Below, piece by piece: positions 11,946 through 23,493 of a stretch of 64,000 nt of DNA. A program made the translations under genes and the position numbers. The notes beneath the pieces were generated by a model, which saw only the letters and a list, made by a program, of their open reading frames with translations, was not told where the DNA came from and did not search any database. The first letter of the stretch is position 1. Each line of letters opens with the position of its first letter. Source of the stretch: Wolfiporia cocos (lineage: Eukaryota > Basidiomycota > Agaricomycetes > Polyporales > Phaeolaceae); contig JACCLO010000006.1 in the NCBI GenBank assembly GCA_029448655.1, positions 2,728,001 through 2,792,000 on the forward strand. The letters are read 5' to 3'.

Positions 11946-14166
11946 TCACATCGCCTTCTTCGTCCCCGTTGTGTTCCCGGAACCATCCGCTCTGCCCCTC
12001 AGTCCCCTGCCAACACCTGCCAAAGCAGGGAGCCTCGACGCAGGCCTCGGCAGCGCAGACGCAGGCGCCGAAACCCCAGCTGCACCACTCTCACTCGCCG
12101 CACCAAACCTCGTCGGAGCCTTCAGGCCACTCGGGCGGACAGCAGTAGCTCTCGGCTTCGGTACGCCGACACCCGGCCGCGCGACCGTGGCACGCGCGCC
12201 CGCCCCTCCAGCGCCGATCGCAAAGGCAGAGGCGGAAGCAGCCTTCTGCGACCTCGAGAGCGGCGCGGCCGTCGTCTGACCCAAGCTTGGCGCCGCCTTC
12301 TGGCCTCGCAGCACATCCGGCCGCTGCACGCCCGCCGCGGCGAACCGTCCTGCAGCAGCCGACGCAGCTCCCGAGCCCGGCCGTCGTGCTGGCTGTCTTT
12401 GAGCAGAGCCCGAGGGGACGAGCACCCCCGAAGGCGTGATCTCCGAAACGACGGGAGGGCGCTGGACTCCGCGGATGACCGTCCGCGAGCGTGTGGCCAC
12501 TGGCGCGCTCGTAGGCGATGATCCCGATCCCGAACTGTTCACGTCATCCTGACTTTGAGTTGATGCTTCTGCTGGATCGGCGGGCGCGCCTCCCGCGGTC
12601 CTGAAACGAACGTTAATTTGGCTCGCGCTTGAGGACGAGGTGCTGCTAGTGCCAGAGTCCGTACGCTCATGCGCTACCCGGGACTTGGACTTCTTCGTGA
12701 CGCGTAGAGCAGGAATGGGCGGAAGAGAAGATGGCGACGCCGGAGATTCCGTTACTGCTGAGAGTGGAGCAATTGAAGAAGGCGTCTTGGTCTGAATCTT
12801 CGAGAGAGATGGGCGTTTGAAGACTGCCGCCAACTGTAAGCCGTAGGGCCCGCCTGACAGGTGATAGAAACAACTCACTACGCTTTGAGAATGGGAAACT
12901 TGCTTCCGTACTAGAATCCAACTCTGCAGGAATCGCCGCCTCGTTACTATGTTATTCCGACGCTTGCGAGTAGAACGTACCACTTATTCCCGCCTGTTGA
13001 GGCAAGCTGAAGATCTGGATCTGGGATGGGGAAAATTGGGTGGCATCATGAAACGCCGAGGCTGCGAGCAATTATGAGACCGCGCCCGGCGCAGGAGGAG
13101 GAAATCGGCCGCGCATACCTGAAGCTGCCTCGATATCCTCAGCTTTAGCCTCCAACTTCCTGTCTACGCCAAACGTTCTATCATCCCCTTCCGCTCCTGC
13201 CCACAATGATTCCATGCTGTTCCCGTGGCCAAGGAACGAGATCTTGTCATTCAACAAATCAAACGACATCTCTGGGGACTGCATATGCATGTTGAAAGAA
13301 GTTTGCAGGTCGACCGAAACGCGGCGTAGATCGTCGTCCGGGATGAGTGAAGGGCGCGATCTCGGAGAAGGAAGCATAGGCGGCACAGGTTCCGATGAAG
13401 AGAACATGCGATCCGATGGCGAGTCGGACGTCGGCGGTAGTTCAACCTCCGTGAGCGAGCAATCTGCCTCTGAGGACACTGGCGAGTCTCCGATGTAGTC
13501 GTCATCGTCGAGGCAAGTGGGTACTGCAACCGCGTCCTCAATCTCCTCGCCCTGGCGCAAATCCTCGTCCACCCGCTGCAGCGCCGGCGCAGCGAACGGG
13601 GGCGGCGTCACTACGGCCTCCGGCCGCGAGATAGTCAAGGACTGCAAGTTGATGGAGTTGATGACCCCCGCAAGGGGTGCGCCGGGCGGGGCAGCACTGA
13701 CCGCGCGCGGGGGCGTCGCCGGCTCGTCCGAGTCCGACGACGCGTTCGTGCACATCGACAGCTGGGAGCGCTTCCCCCGCGGCTTGCAGGGCGTGTCCTC
13801 GAGCTCGAGGTCCGCCAGCGGCAGCCTCATCGCGGCACCGGTGGCCTTCGCGTCCCGCGGCGCGCAGTCGGCGGCGGGGTCGGGTCGGCCCACGCCCGCC
13901 TCGCGCCCCGAGCCCTCGTCCTGCGGGGTGACCGCATCGCCGATGTCGATGAGAGGCCCCTGGGGTGTGCTTGGCGGTGCGGCGTTCCGGTTGGACGTAT
14001 ATATGCGGTTGAAGAACACCGTCACCTCGCCCGGCGCGGGCGGGAGGTCGTTCTCCTTGTCCGAGCTCCCGCTGTCCGGTGACGCGTCCCTGCGTGGTGT
14101 TGCGGGAGAGACAAGTGGGTCGAAGAGGTGCAGGATGCTGTTGCGGGGCTTGTTCGAGCTGGCCAT
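11946..14166 (-). CDS. Serine/proline-rich protein with KEN box, unknown function
   Basis: Two long frames on the minus strand are one gene: exons 14166-13119, 13020-12981, 12946-12882 and 12853-11946 join in consistent phases to 686 aa. The N-terminus reads SILHLFDPLVSPATPRRD and then SSDKENDLPP, with a KEN motif at 37-39, the classic APC/C-Cdh1 degron. Several SP/TP sites could be CDK targets. The middle carries acidic, serine-rich blocks, and the last 250 residues are rich in Ala, Pro, Gly and Arg with many SR and RP pairs. No folded domain is visible, so it is probably disordered. Cell-cycle-regulated turnover is an inference from the motif alone. Confidence 0.75.
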
Positions 14167-14442
14167 GTCGCGTCTCAGATGGGTCCAAGGTAGGCGACCG
14201 ATGACGAGGGCAGGATGGCAGAGGTCGCCCGTTGCAAAGGGTAGATGCGAACCTAAACATTGCTGTGACGGATGTCAGGTGATCGCGACTGTCACGCGCA
14301 ATCCCAGGCTATGGTATGGTACGTTATGTGTCAGATCATTCGGCGCCTCCGTAACCTGCACACTAGTACTGTCTTGCGGGCTGCAGCAGCGTAACTCTCT
14401 GAATCAGCTGTTCACAATCTCATTTCTGCTACTGCACTCGAG

Positions 14443-15864
14443 ATGGCACCTAAGAAGCAAGTTCCCGGGAACTCCAGCTCCAAAGTCAAGGAGGACAAGG
14501 TATGCTAGCTCTCAGCATCCTATCGATTAGGAGCTCACATAGGTCATCGTCGAGGAAATCATAGACCTTTGGGATGAAGAATGTGAGCAGTACATTAATT
14601 TCGTTGTGAAAGCTCTGATGCAATCCTAGATCTGTAGAAAAACAGGTCCGCCAAGGTCCAGAGGAAGGTAGCGGAGATCGAGAAACAGCAGGCTCAAGCG
14701 GGTAAGTCTCGTGCTGCCCTGGAGAAGGAGAAGGAGAAGGCGCTGCGCGAGAAAGCGAAAGCTGAGGAGGAGAAGCGCAAAAAGGAGGAGGCGGCGCTCT
14801 TAAGGCCCTTGCAGGTCGTCCAGACGGTTCCGTTGGGCGTTGATCCCAAGACGGTGCTCTGCTTAAATTTCAAGGAGGGGTATTGCGATAAAGGGACCAA
14901 GTGCAAGTTCAGCCATGACCCCGATGTTGGACGGAAGGTCGAGAAGAAGAACCTGTATGAGGACAGCCGCGAGGAGAAACTCAAAGGTACGTGATCCAGC
15001 GCGATCGACAAATGTTAATTGCCCTGACGAGTGTATCGCAGATACCATGGATCAGTGGGATGAGGAGAAGTTGCGGAATGTCGTGTTGTCGAAGCATGGC
15101 AACCCGCGGACAACTACAGACGTAAGTCGCCCATTTCACGCCAGTGTCTCTGACGCTGACTTTGCTTGCAGATTGTTTGCAGATACTTCATTCAAGCTAT
15201 CGAGACGGAAAAGCGCGTTCTTACACCTTGATTTAGGCAGGCTCTATTACTCACCGTCCTGTCAGGTTTGGGTGGTTCTGGGAATGCCCCAATGGCGAGT
15301 TATGTCAATACCGGCATGCATTGCCACCCGGCTTCATGCTGAAATCTCAGAAGAAGGCTGCTGCGGAGGCTGAGAAGGCAAATACGATTAGTCTGGAGGA
15401 ATTCCTCGAAGTGGAGGTCGGTGCAAAACCATTGTTTCACGTACACTTGATCGCTGAACTGCTCGTAGCGGCACAAATTGGGGCCCAATTTAACACCAGT
15501 TACGCCGGAGTCATTCGCGAAATGGAAGCAGACGCGAATGGACAAGAAGCTGGCGGAGGATGAAGCCATCAAGAAGGCGAAGGACGCACAGCACGCAGCC
15601 GGCAAGAACAGTGGGATGAGTGGGCGAGATCTGGTACGTCACTCGTGCTTCGGAAAGTTATGTTGCTTACGTTGCCCTTAGTTCGCATACAACCCAGAGT
15701 GGTTCGAAGACGAGGACGAAGGAGAAGAGGAAGGCTGGGACTTGACAAAGTATAGGCAAGAGCACGATGCTGAAGAGCTTGCAGCAGAGGAGGAGCGAAT
15801 CAAGAATCTCAGCCTGCAGGATTCATCTGCAAGTCCAGAGGCATCGGGCAGCAGCGGGCAGTGA
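14443..15864 (+). CDS. TMA46: CCCH zinc-finger protein TMA46 (ZC3H15/DFRP1)
   Basis: Partner of the DRG-family GTPase Rbg1, associated with translating ribosomes. Exons 14443-14499, 14565-14582, 14638-14986, 15042-15121, 15172-15212, 15266-15416, 15469-15633 and 15682-15864 join to 347 aa. Family marks in order are MAPKKQ, EDKTFGMKNKNRS, a lysine-rich helix, first CCCH finger [19 protein letters not shown], second finger region with [23 protein letters not shown], an [10 protein letters not shown] block and an acidic C-terminus. Exon 2 is only 18 nt, and the intron after exon 5 appears to use a GC donor (see findings). Length agrees with yeast and human relatives. Confidence 0.93.
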
Positions 15865-16002
15865 GTACTAGTGAGTGAGGAGTTGTGTGCACACCCAGTT
15901 TTGTACGTAAGTATATCTCTTCGTTACTGATCCGAACACCTATGTACGTACCAGTATTTGTGCGGATACATATGAAGACGTATGCCATATGCATCAGTAC
16001 AA

Positions 16003-17270
16003 CTAGTCCTCATCACTACCATAGTCCGCCAGCCCTAGGCCCTGGGATGGTGGCGGAGGCGGTGTACTACGGACTGCCGGGGGCGCAAAACCGTTTCGTT
16101 TTCGGATCTCAGCGAAGTACTTCAAGCCCTCCAAGGCATCTGCACTCAGTAAACCTGTCGGCTGAGGCGGTTGCTCGTCCTCCTGATCGGGCTCTGGCTC
16201 CTGCTCAGGCTCTGCATACGCCTCAGTTGCGTCTTCGATCTCCAATCGTCTGCGCTTCGCCTCCGGAGCACCATCCTCATCCTGGACGACTTCGTTGTCC
16301 TCCAATACATCGCCATCCTCTAGTGCGCGAAGGGCCCGCATGGCGTCCACGATGCGAGGATCCATCTTCGCCTGAATGGCTTCGCGTCCGATCTCTTCTA
16401 ATCTCCGCTTCTCCTGTATCTTCGACGTGGGGTTAGGGTCCTCCGTCGCCCATCGAACGTTCAGAATCTCGTCGTTGTCTAGCGACTGACACGCCATTGC
16501 CTCCTTGGCGAATTGCGCATTCAACTCCGAGACGTACGTCACGAAGGCGACGCTGCGATACTGCAGCACTCGGACTGCGATACGTCAGCATGCAGCAGCG
16601 GCAGCCCGATTCTGGAGGAACACGCACTTTTCTCGATCTCGCCCCATTCCTTGAAATGCCGCCTGACGACCTCTTCCGTCTCCACCCCCGTGCCCGTCTC
16701 CTTGATCCGTCCAATATACAGCGTCCTGTTCTGCCTCTGGAAGCTGCCGACGCCACCCATGTCGTCTCGGTAATCGGCAAATTTGTCACGCGCAAAGCAA
16801 TCCTTGGACGTATCCGGAAGTGCGATGGATGCATCAGGCAGTACGTGGAGATATTCGCATTCCCAGCCGTATGGGCAGCATCCCCGCGCAAAAAAGAGGC
16901 AGCAGTACTTTACACCTGTCGTGTTTGCACGCGTCAGGCCTGCGTCTTTCTTGATGTTGCAGCGCGTTTGCGACTTTACTTTGCTGTGGGCGTGGTTAGC
17001 GGACTGGTTACCGAAATATGATATGATGGGCTCACTTGGAGTAGCTGTCTTCGCGGTCTCCTCCAGCCCATTTGTTATACCAGATGTCTTTCCCGCAATG
17101 TGAGAATCGATATGCATCCGATAATAAGACATATACGCACTGTACTCCTTTCCGGTCTGGGGAGCCTCCTTCTTCTCAACCTCCCCCGGCTTTACTTGCT
17201 TGCGAGCTGGTTTCAGCTTCTTCTGTTTCTTGGGCACCACAGCCTGTGTCTCTGTTACGATGGAGCTCAT
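16003..17270 (-). CDS. CWC2: Pre-mRNA splicing factor CWC2 (RBM22-like)
   Basis: Spliceosome protein of the NineTeen-complex group that contacts U6 snRNA near the catalytic centre. Exons on the minus strand, 17270-17141, 17087-17036, 16983-16628 and 16574-16003, give 369 aa, as usual for the family. Seen in order: a lysine-rich N-terminus; GKEYNIWYNKWAGG; the Torus/CCCH region with CLFFARGCCPYGWECEYLH; an RRM (RTLYIGRIK ... VLQYRSVAFVTY); and NVRWATEDPNP. The C-terminus is acidic and proline-rich, ending GLADYGSDED. The start is the first ATG and matches the conserved N-terminal length. Confidence 0.94.
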
Positions 17271-18212
17271 AGTCGATTATGTTCAATACGAGGGAAGACT
17301 GTTAGGTGGGTCCGATAGTGGTCAACTACAACGATGGCGCGCCTTGCCACTGGCAGTATTTGTGCTTGTTAGGATCCGAAGCCGATAGCCTCTATCCACT
17401 TCCTAGTCTGTCACTCAACACCTCTCGTTGCTGCTTGGTGCCGCGGCTCGTTGCGAGCCCGTTGCGAGTCTATTAAAAAGTCGTTCATTGCAGCAGATAG
17501 AAACGCACGTTCTTCTTGACCGCTGACAATATGAGTCAAACTCCGATCTCGCCGATTTGTCATTGCGATCGTCTCCTCTTGCTAATACCAATCATAGCCT
17601 GGTTTAGAGCTCTCATCCTCCTATTCCAGATATACTCACACAAAGGGCTAAGGTGCGCCAAGCTGAATTGCTCTGGGCTTCCGTATGAAATCAAATAACC
17701 ATCGCGCTCGCATGAGGCTACTTCGAGTCTTCCACAATTCTACCTGATAAGGGTATAGTTTGAATTTGCGTGTCCCGCGCGTAACTAATGGCTATGCATA
17801 GGTGAGAAGCCGTGTCCGAGATTATTGATGCTCTGAATCCGGTCTCATGGCGGGAGAGTCGATTACGTTGCATGACTCGCTTTCATCTCTGGGACACCGC
17901 CCGGTGACGCCTCAGGTCTCATGCCTCAAACCCTTGACGTGTTATTCAGTGAACGCTATCATTGGTAAGCATTGCCGGTCTCATGGCGGAGTACGAATAC
18001 GATATAATCTCGCGTCAGGTGTATCCGCAATTAACGGGATCCCTGTGCTTTCGCTGACGACGAGATGGCCATGTCTGGGGCACTCTCTGGACGTGCTAAC
18101 GATCAAGCTTCACAGAGTACCGATGCGAGCGCTAGATGTACACGCGAATCTGTACGCCCATTCATACTGCTTCACTAACATATGCTCGTCGACTAATCTC
18201 TTAGTTCTGCAG

Positions 18213-20005
18213 CGACGTCAAGATGTCGGCATCCCGGTGGCTATTCACAGTGAAGATGCTGGGCTGCAAGAGAGGCGAAGGAACCTGCAGCAACAAATTG
18301 CCCACCTTAAATTGCAAATATCGCAGCTCGCAAACAGTCCATCAGAGCGCCCAGATTACTCAATAGCCTTCCCGCGTCCCGAGGAGATTGTGCATATGTC
18401 ATCGCGTGAGTTTTCTTTTGCTGGATCAAGTCACAGGTTGTATCAATTAAACGCGGTTACGCTGATATCTGGCCTTACGTACATAGCACCTTCTCAGCGA
18501 CTCCGCTGTGGCACGGACCCTCCTTGTTCGATCACAGCCGAATTCTTGGATTTGTCCCCGGGACTCACACTTGTCACGGTACGAGTGCTGTAAGTGCTTC
18601 TTTGGGTACCTCCACACGATCTACTCATAATTCGCCACATTCAGGCTGTGTCACTTTCTCCTCAACGCCGACAAGGCTGGGTTCTTTCTCGATAGGGAAC
18701 GTTTCCTACATACCCTTAGTTCAACGGACGCCTGCGCTCAACTTGGCTTCTCTCTCATAAACGCGATCTGTCTTTGGGGAGCGCGTTTTTCGACAGACGA
18801 GACTCTCAGAGCCCATGAAGCCAGATTCTTGGCAAGCGCAGCTCAGGCGCATGTCCAAGACCTTGCTCGAGATCACCCACATCATCTTTTGCATTCCATT
18901 CAAGCAGCAGTACTGTTGGCCAACTACTTTTTCGCCATGGGGTGCATTCTTAAAGGTCGCTACTACTGCAATGCGGCAGTTGCAGTAAGCAGAGTTCTGC
19001 AAATGCGACGCGATGCGGGTATGTTGGTCCTTGCGCGAAATACGAACACGTTGCCGCTCACGTATTGTCAGGGAGCAGTGAAGAGAGGGACGCGCTTTGC
19101 GCCGTCTTTACAGCGGATATACTGTGGTCTGCTGCGCTATCTTTGCCATCGCATGTTGACATTCCACAGTGTCTGCAATCGAGAAGGTGCCTGCACTTGT
19201 ACTGATTGCTTCATGTTGCCCGCTTACAGCTACGTGCGTAGGTCTGTACTAGGGTATACTATTGCAAACGACCACGTCGACAGAACGTTCTTTGAACTGC
19301 GCACCAAAGTTGCATCCCTTTTGGAGCGGGTTTCGCGATTTGCATCTTCGACGGGAAACCGTGCGTCAGAGGTCCCGAATTCAATCATCATCGGCAGATT
19401 AATTGCCATTTTCAGCGATTATAGGACAAGACAATGCTGCGTTTGATTCACTGCACATTGCCCTTGACCAGATGATGGCTATGCTACCTCCTGTGGAGCG
19501 GACGACAGACCATCGAGTACTCAACGAGCTAGTGACGATTCACACAATCACCCATGTCGCTCAAATCAAGCTCTATTCTAGCTCCGCGTGTACAGGCAAG
19601 GTTCTAGAAGCAGCGCTGGCTTCTGTCGCCCTTTTGCAATTCACTGGCGGTGTTCTTGTCAGTCCGATCATGGCGGTCAGTATACGTACCTTCCATCCCG
19701 CGGTTGTATTCCTATCTGATTGCGTTGCTCTATCATCATCTCCAGCCGCTCTGGACGACTATTGCTCACACACTCAATAGTAAGCATTCAGCCCGAGCAA
19801 CATGTATTTTTGCTTAACTTAGAGTGTTTAAGCTCTGCAGCGTAAATTACACTGCCGGACAGTGGTGGAGGCTTTGGCACAGTTGCTGACAACCATGAAT
19901 CTGTATGCACACACATACCCATTGATGAGTATGCTAGTCTCTATGCCGTTACATAAGGATTGCTCACATTCATGTATAGCGAAGCACCTTCATACATTGC
20001 AATAG
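18213..20005 (+). CDS. Fungal-specific transcription factor domain protein, N-terminus not found
   Basis: Nine exons connect in phase: 18213-18405, 18487-18589, 18645-19018, 19072-19186, 19230-19360, 19416-19675, 19746-19779, 19833-19928 and 19980-20005, giving 443 residues. The sequence fits the fungal_trans middle-homology domain of Zn2Cys6 regulators: a short coiled coil (LQERRRNLQQQIAHLKLQ), LLCHFLLNADKAGFFLDRERF, ICLWGARFS, a helical core, EERDALCAVFTADILWSAALSLPS, and a C-terminal helix ending MNLYAHTYPLM. No Cys6 cluster could be found between 17300 and 18213, where it should be encoded. Either the DNA-binding exon is split in a way I cannot read, or it is lost. The last two small exons are the least sure. 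Confidence 0.6.
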
Positions 20006-20178
20006 GAGATGGTATGCATATTGGAAAAATACCATGAGTATGTCATTGATCATGGCTTCCTGGTGCACCGCCGAAGCGAATCCATAAACCCTCGAATGCG
20101 TGCAGTGAATATGATCGAAATCGAAAGAACCTCCATTAAATTCTCAAAAAAAGTCAAGATCGACAGAAAAAGAAAAAC

Positions 20179-20212
20179 TGCCCCGGAGAGGCCCGAACTC
20201 TCGACCTGAGTC
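20179..20212 (-). pseudogene. tRNA 3'-half remnant
   Basis: On the minus strand the segment holds the 3' side of an anticodon stem, an AGGTC variable loop, a perfect T-arm (5-bp stem GAGAG/CTCTC around TTCGGGC), the acceptor strand CGGGGCA and then a T-run (20172-20178) that would stop Pol III. No 5' half with the matching acceptor strand is found within several hundred bases upstream. It is best read as a truncated tRNA gene. Confidence 0.6.
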
Positions 20213-20429
20213 GATGGGGGGTGGAGCAACGAGTGAGGAGCAACGAGTGAGCAAACGAGTGAAGAGCGATTCCCTCTTACGACGCGTCACCCGCGTCATC
20301 GCGAGTCGCTGCTTGCTGCTGCGCTGGCTCGCGCACGCGCGGGCCCGTGCGCACCGTTCACCCCTCGGCCCGTCGCCCCTCCGCCCCTGCGACGCCCGCC
20401 CTCGTGCGCATCCCGACGTCGCGCGACGC

Positions 20430-20453
20430 CGCTGACGTCACGCGACGTCAGCG
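20430..20453. promoter_or_regulatory. Perfect CRE-type palindrome
   Basis: Arms CGCTGACGTC and GACGTCAGCG are exact inverted repeats around a 4-nt centre and contain two overlapping TGACGTCA/CGACGTCA cores, the site of ATF/CREB-type bZIP proteins. It lies about 120 bp upstream of a TATA box (20573-20579) and 165 bp before an ATG at 20619, though no convincing gene follows. Confidence 0.45.
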
Positions 20454-20572
20454 CTGTCAAACGTTCAAACTCTGCCCCGCCGCATTTTGCTGCACGGGGG
20501 ACACGTCGCGCGACTCAGATGATGTCAATGCGACGACGCGACGCGTCAAAGAAAGATTCAAAGCCCGCCCTG

Positions 20573-20579
20573 TATAAAA
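20573..20579 (+). promoter_or_regulatory. TATA box candidate
   Basis: TATAAAA followed by a pyrimidine-rich stretch (20590-20612). Downstream frames (ATG 20619, short; ATG 20689, 142 aa to 21117) resemble nothing I know, so the transcript could be non-coding. Confidence 0.35.
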
Positions 20580-21500
20580 CCCGACCCCCGCTCCCGCTCC
20601 TCCTTCTTTCCGCCCGCCATGTTTCGCCCCGACGAAAACGCCCTCGCCGCCGTCCGTGGCTGGGTTTCCGCCTCGTCACGCGCTTGTCATGCGCCCTCGC
20701 GCGTTTCAGTTCGGCGCCGCCATCCTCATCGACCCCTTTTGGAGCGTCGCCAACCTCGTCCCTAACGATTGTCACGCCTTCTCCGTCGCGTCTATCGCAA
20801 CGTCGCCAGCCACTGGGCCACCGCAATGCTCGCCCGCACCAGTAATGCCATCGATGGCGCACTGGGACGCCGTTGCCATCGTGCGCAACATCACGCACAT
20901 TCTCGGAGATCACTGCGATCTCCACCAGATATCGACATTTTTCTTGCACTGCCCCCCTCTCTGTACCCGCACTCAAGTTCCTTACTCTATCGACCTCGTT
21001 GCATGTATTTTGCGCTTTGTCGTTCCAATGCTCGCTGTCCTTCCAAAGTTGTCTCACCTGCTCTCTTCGCCTGTAGATACCCATGTAACAACACCTTTTG
21101 TTACTATTCGCACCTGACGAACGTTTGCCCGAGCCCAATCAGACACACATGTACGCTCGCGCACACCAGTGCGGTCGCCCGTCCCACCGCGGTTCACGAT
21201 GATAACACCCACCACCAGCCACTCTACCTCCGCGCGTGAACGCGTTTCGCTCTGGCGATGGTCGCCATGCGACGAATGTCACCAGGGAAATTCCCTGGTG
21301 ACGATGCGATGGGGGGGGGGTGCAGTGAGAGGCGAAATTCACGAGAGCCGAGCGACTCGCGAGGAACGATTGTGGCGCCCTCTTACAACGCGTCGCCCGG
21401 TCGCCGCTATTGACTCTGAGCGATAGATTGCAGAGTGAGGGGCAAACAACGCCGCTCCACATTGCACGAATGTTCTGAAGGATAGAAAAAAAAACGATGC

Positions 21501-21585
21501 TGCCCCAGTCAGGCTCGAACTGACGACCTTCCGATTTAAGCAATTGCTAACAGTCGGACGCTGTAACCAACTCAGCCATGGGGCA
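21501..21585 (-). tRNA. tRNA-Asn (GTT) with 12-nt intron
   Basis: The minus strand folds as a cloverleaf: acceptor TGCCCCA/TGGGGCA (7 bp), D-stem GCTG/CAGC, anticodon stem TCCGA/TCGGA, variable AGGTC, T-arm GTCAG/CTGAC around TTCGAGC. The anticodon loop is 19 nt. Removing 12 nt after position 37 leaves CTGTTAA, anticodon GTT. A run of nine T on the minus strand just downstream (about 21487-21495) is a Pol III terminator. Confidence 0.92.
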
Positions 21586-21709
21586 TCGATAACCTCTTAC
21601 TTACATATTCATATATATAGAGTCAGAAATGTCTTGACGCGCCGCGTTGTGAACCTCGCAGTTACAAAAGCGCTATCTCTGCACTGTGTCTGCGAACAGC
21701 GCACAGCAC

Positions 21710-23493
21710 ATGGAATGCACCACAGAAATTGAGCCAGCGGCTCCTCCCATGGTTAATTCCCTGCTTAGCAAGACGTCGTTGGGTGCTGCAGACCATACCA
21801 GTCTCGATCGACTCTCAATAGACAAGGCTGCCTCAGAACTGCCTCAGAACGATGTTCCTGTCTCAGATTCTGCTGTGGACAGTTTCTTGGCAACAGTAGT
21901 CATTCCAGACCGCTCCTGCGCATCCACAGTTGACGAATCAGCTGTCAAACTCGAGTCATCTAGCACCCTTGAAGTGACTTCGCCCATCCCTGCAAATGAT
22001 ACATTTTCTGGAGCAATTGAAGAATGCCGAAAACTACTGTTGCCCCAGATCACAGACAACGCATGGAGACGTAATCCAGATGTTGATGATGCCGTACTCA
22101 GACGCCATGTGCGCACGGTGCTCACAGACGACTGGTGCGAAGAAATGCTGGAGCATGCCCGGAGGGTACGAGCCGAGATGCGATCTCGTGGCGTATATAC
22201 GTCTCAGCGTGGACTGGAGTATACTCAAGGCGACGAGGATCAGAAGGTCGAACAAGTCGAGCTCATACGAGGAAACGAAGAAGATCGTCCAGATTGGTTC
22301 CTTGAAGCGGAAAATGACGCTCCGCAAATTGAGTCCGCCAGCACACCCGTTTTCACGTCTTCCGATTCCCCCATGCTGAATTCTACCGTGCGCGCTGTGG
22401 AGAGACTTCTCGGGCCCGGTGAGACAGGCACCTCTAATGTTTATTCTCACCCTGGATTCTCAAAAAACACGGATGAAAACACTTGTGCGGGAACCGCATC
22501 GCAGGATATACACGTATCATCGTACCTACTTCCTCACGTGGTCTCGGAACATACATTTGCGGATATGTCTGCGCACTCTACCACAGATTCTGATCACCTC
22601 ACGAGACCTCATGAGACAATCAAACAAGAAGAGGATCCAAAACTTCCTATTAATGGAATGGCCGTTGATAGACTTTCATCCGATGTTGCCAACCGGCCAG
22701 AATCTCGCCAGAGACGAGGATCAACTCCCATTTCGCTCACAACAACAGGTCCCTCTAGTCATGTTCCCGAGCTATGGTCGATAACAACAGGCAGCAACAT
22801 CCCAAGTGTCAAGCATGTACACTTCTTCATCGAAGAAGACGTGAACGCCTCTGTGCAACGTTGGACGAGACGACACCGGACGTTTGAGTACGTGCGATCA
22901 CAATCTGATACCAATTCGAATCGCTAACACGAGATGCTAGCGATAGAGCTAACTACATATCGGTGCACTTCACCTGTCTGCCCGCTGCAGCACTTGCCGG
23001 TATCAGCCAAAATCTGAGTCCCGACGCATCCTTTGCAAAACTATCAGCCGCATTGCGGGACATCCCCACAACATGGCCACCTATGGGTACCCTGATCGTG
23101 GATGTGAACCCAAGAGAATCAGGTGCTATGCGCACATTCCTGCCAACGGATCTGGTAATGTACCGGTCAAGCCTGTGTCCTACCCACTGCACAGCTTATT
23201 TCCGCTTTTCTTCCCTCCAGATTCGCAGCAACGGTCCGCTTGAGCTAACTGCATTTGTACAGCCTGGTTCGAATACGATTCGCCTCATTCAGCTTCGCAA
23301 TACTTCTGATTTTGTGTTTGTGCTCTATGCCATGTCACCGTCTCTCGAAGAGCGGAGACGATACGCATTGATGAGTGTCGACGGAAGAGATTGGACGTCC
23401 TTCCTCACTTCAGCTTCCTCAAATACATTTGGTTTGCACTGCGCGGCAGCACCACCCACATTCAGAAGTGAAAGTGTAGAATCAATTGGATAG
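21710..23493 (+). CDS. Hypothetical protein with C-terminal beta-rich domain
   Basis: Exons 21710-22887, 22941-23154 and 23221-23493 join in phase to 554 aa. The first 400 residues are acidic and Ser/Thr-rich, probably disordered, apart from a helical patch (DDAVLRRHVRTVLTDDWCEEM). The C-terminal 160 residues look folded: YISVHFTCLPAAALAG, then TLIVDVNPRESGAMRTFLPTDLV, and GPLELTAFVQPGSNTIRLIQL followed by DFVFVLYA. The last block resembles the PINIT-type beta sandwich found ahead of SP-RING domains (VRPGxNxLxLxxL), but no RING follows. The gene sits next to the divergent tRNA-Asn. The function is unknown to me. Confidence 0.75.

Larger units (their letters stand above)
20213..21480. other. 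Segment between tRNA remnant and tRNA-Asn, no clear gene
   Basis: GC-rich near 20330-20700. A 17-nt motif (ccctcttacRacgcgtc) occurs at 20272-20288 and 21378-21394, one mismatch apart. The left end has imperfect repeats of gagcaacgagtga, and the right end has a run of ten G (about 21309-21318). The direct repeats near both ends would suit an insertion, but no transposon protein or target duplication is visible. Confidence 0.35.

Noticed and set aside
12122..12521. Arg-rich plus-strand frame opposite the KEN-box gene
   Set aside because: Composition only; the antisense gene explains the open frame.
20689..21117. 142-codon frame downstream of the TATA box
   Set aside because: Composition of low-complexity Pro/His/Cys, no recognisable motif and no splice-supported extension.
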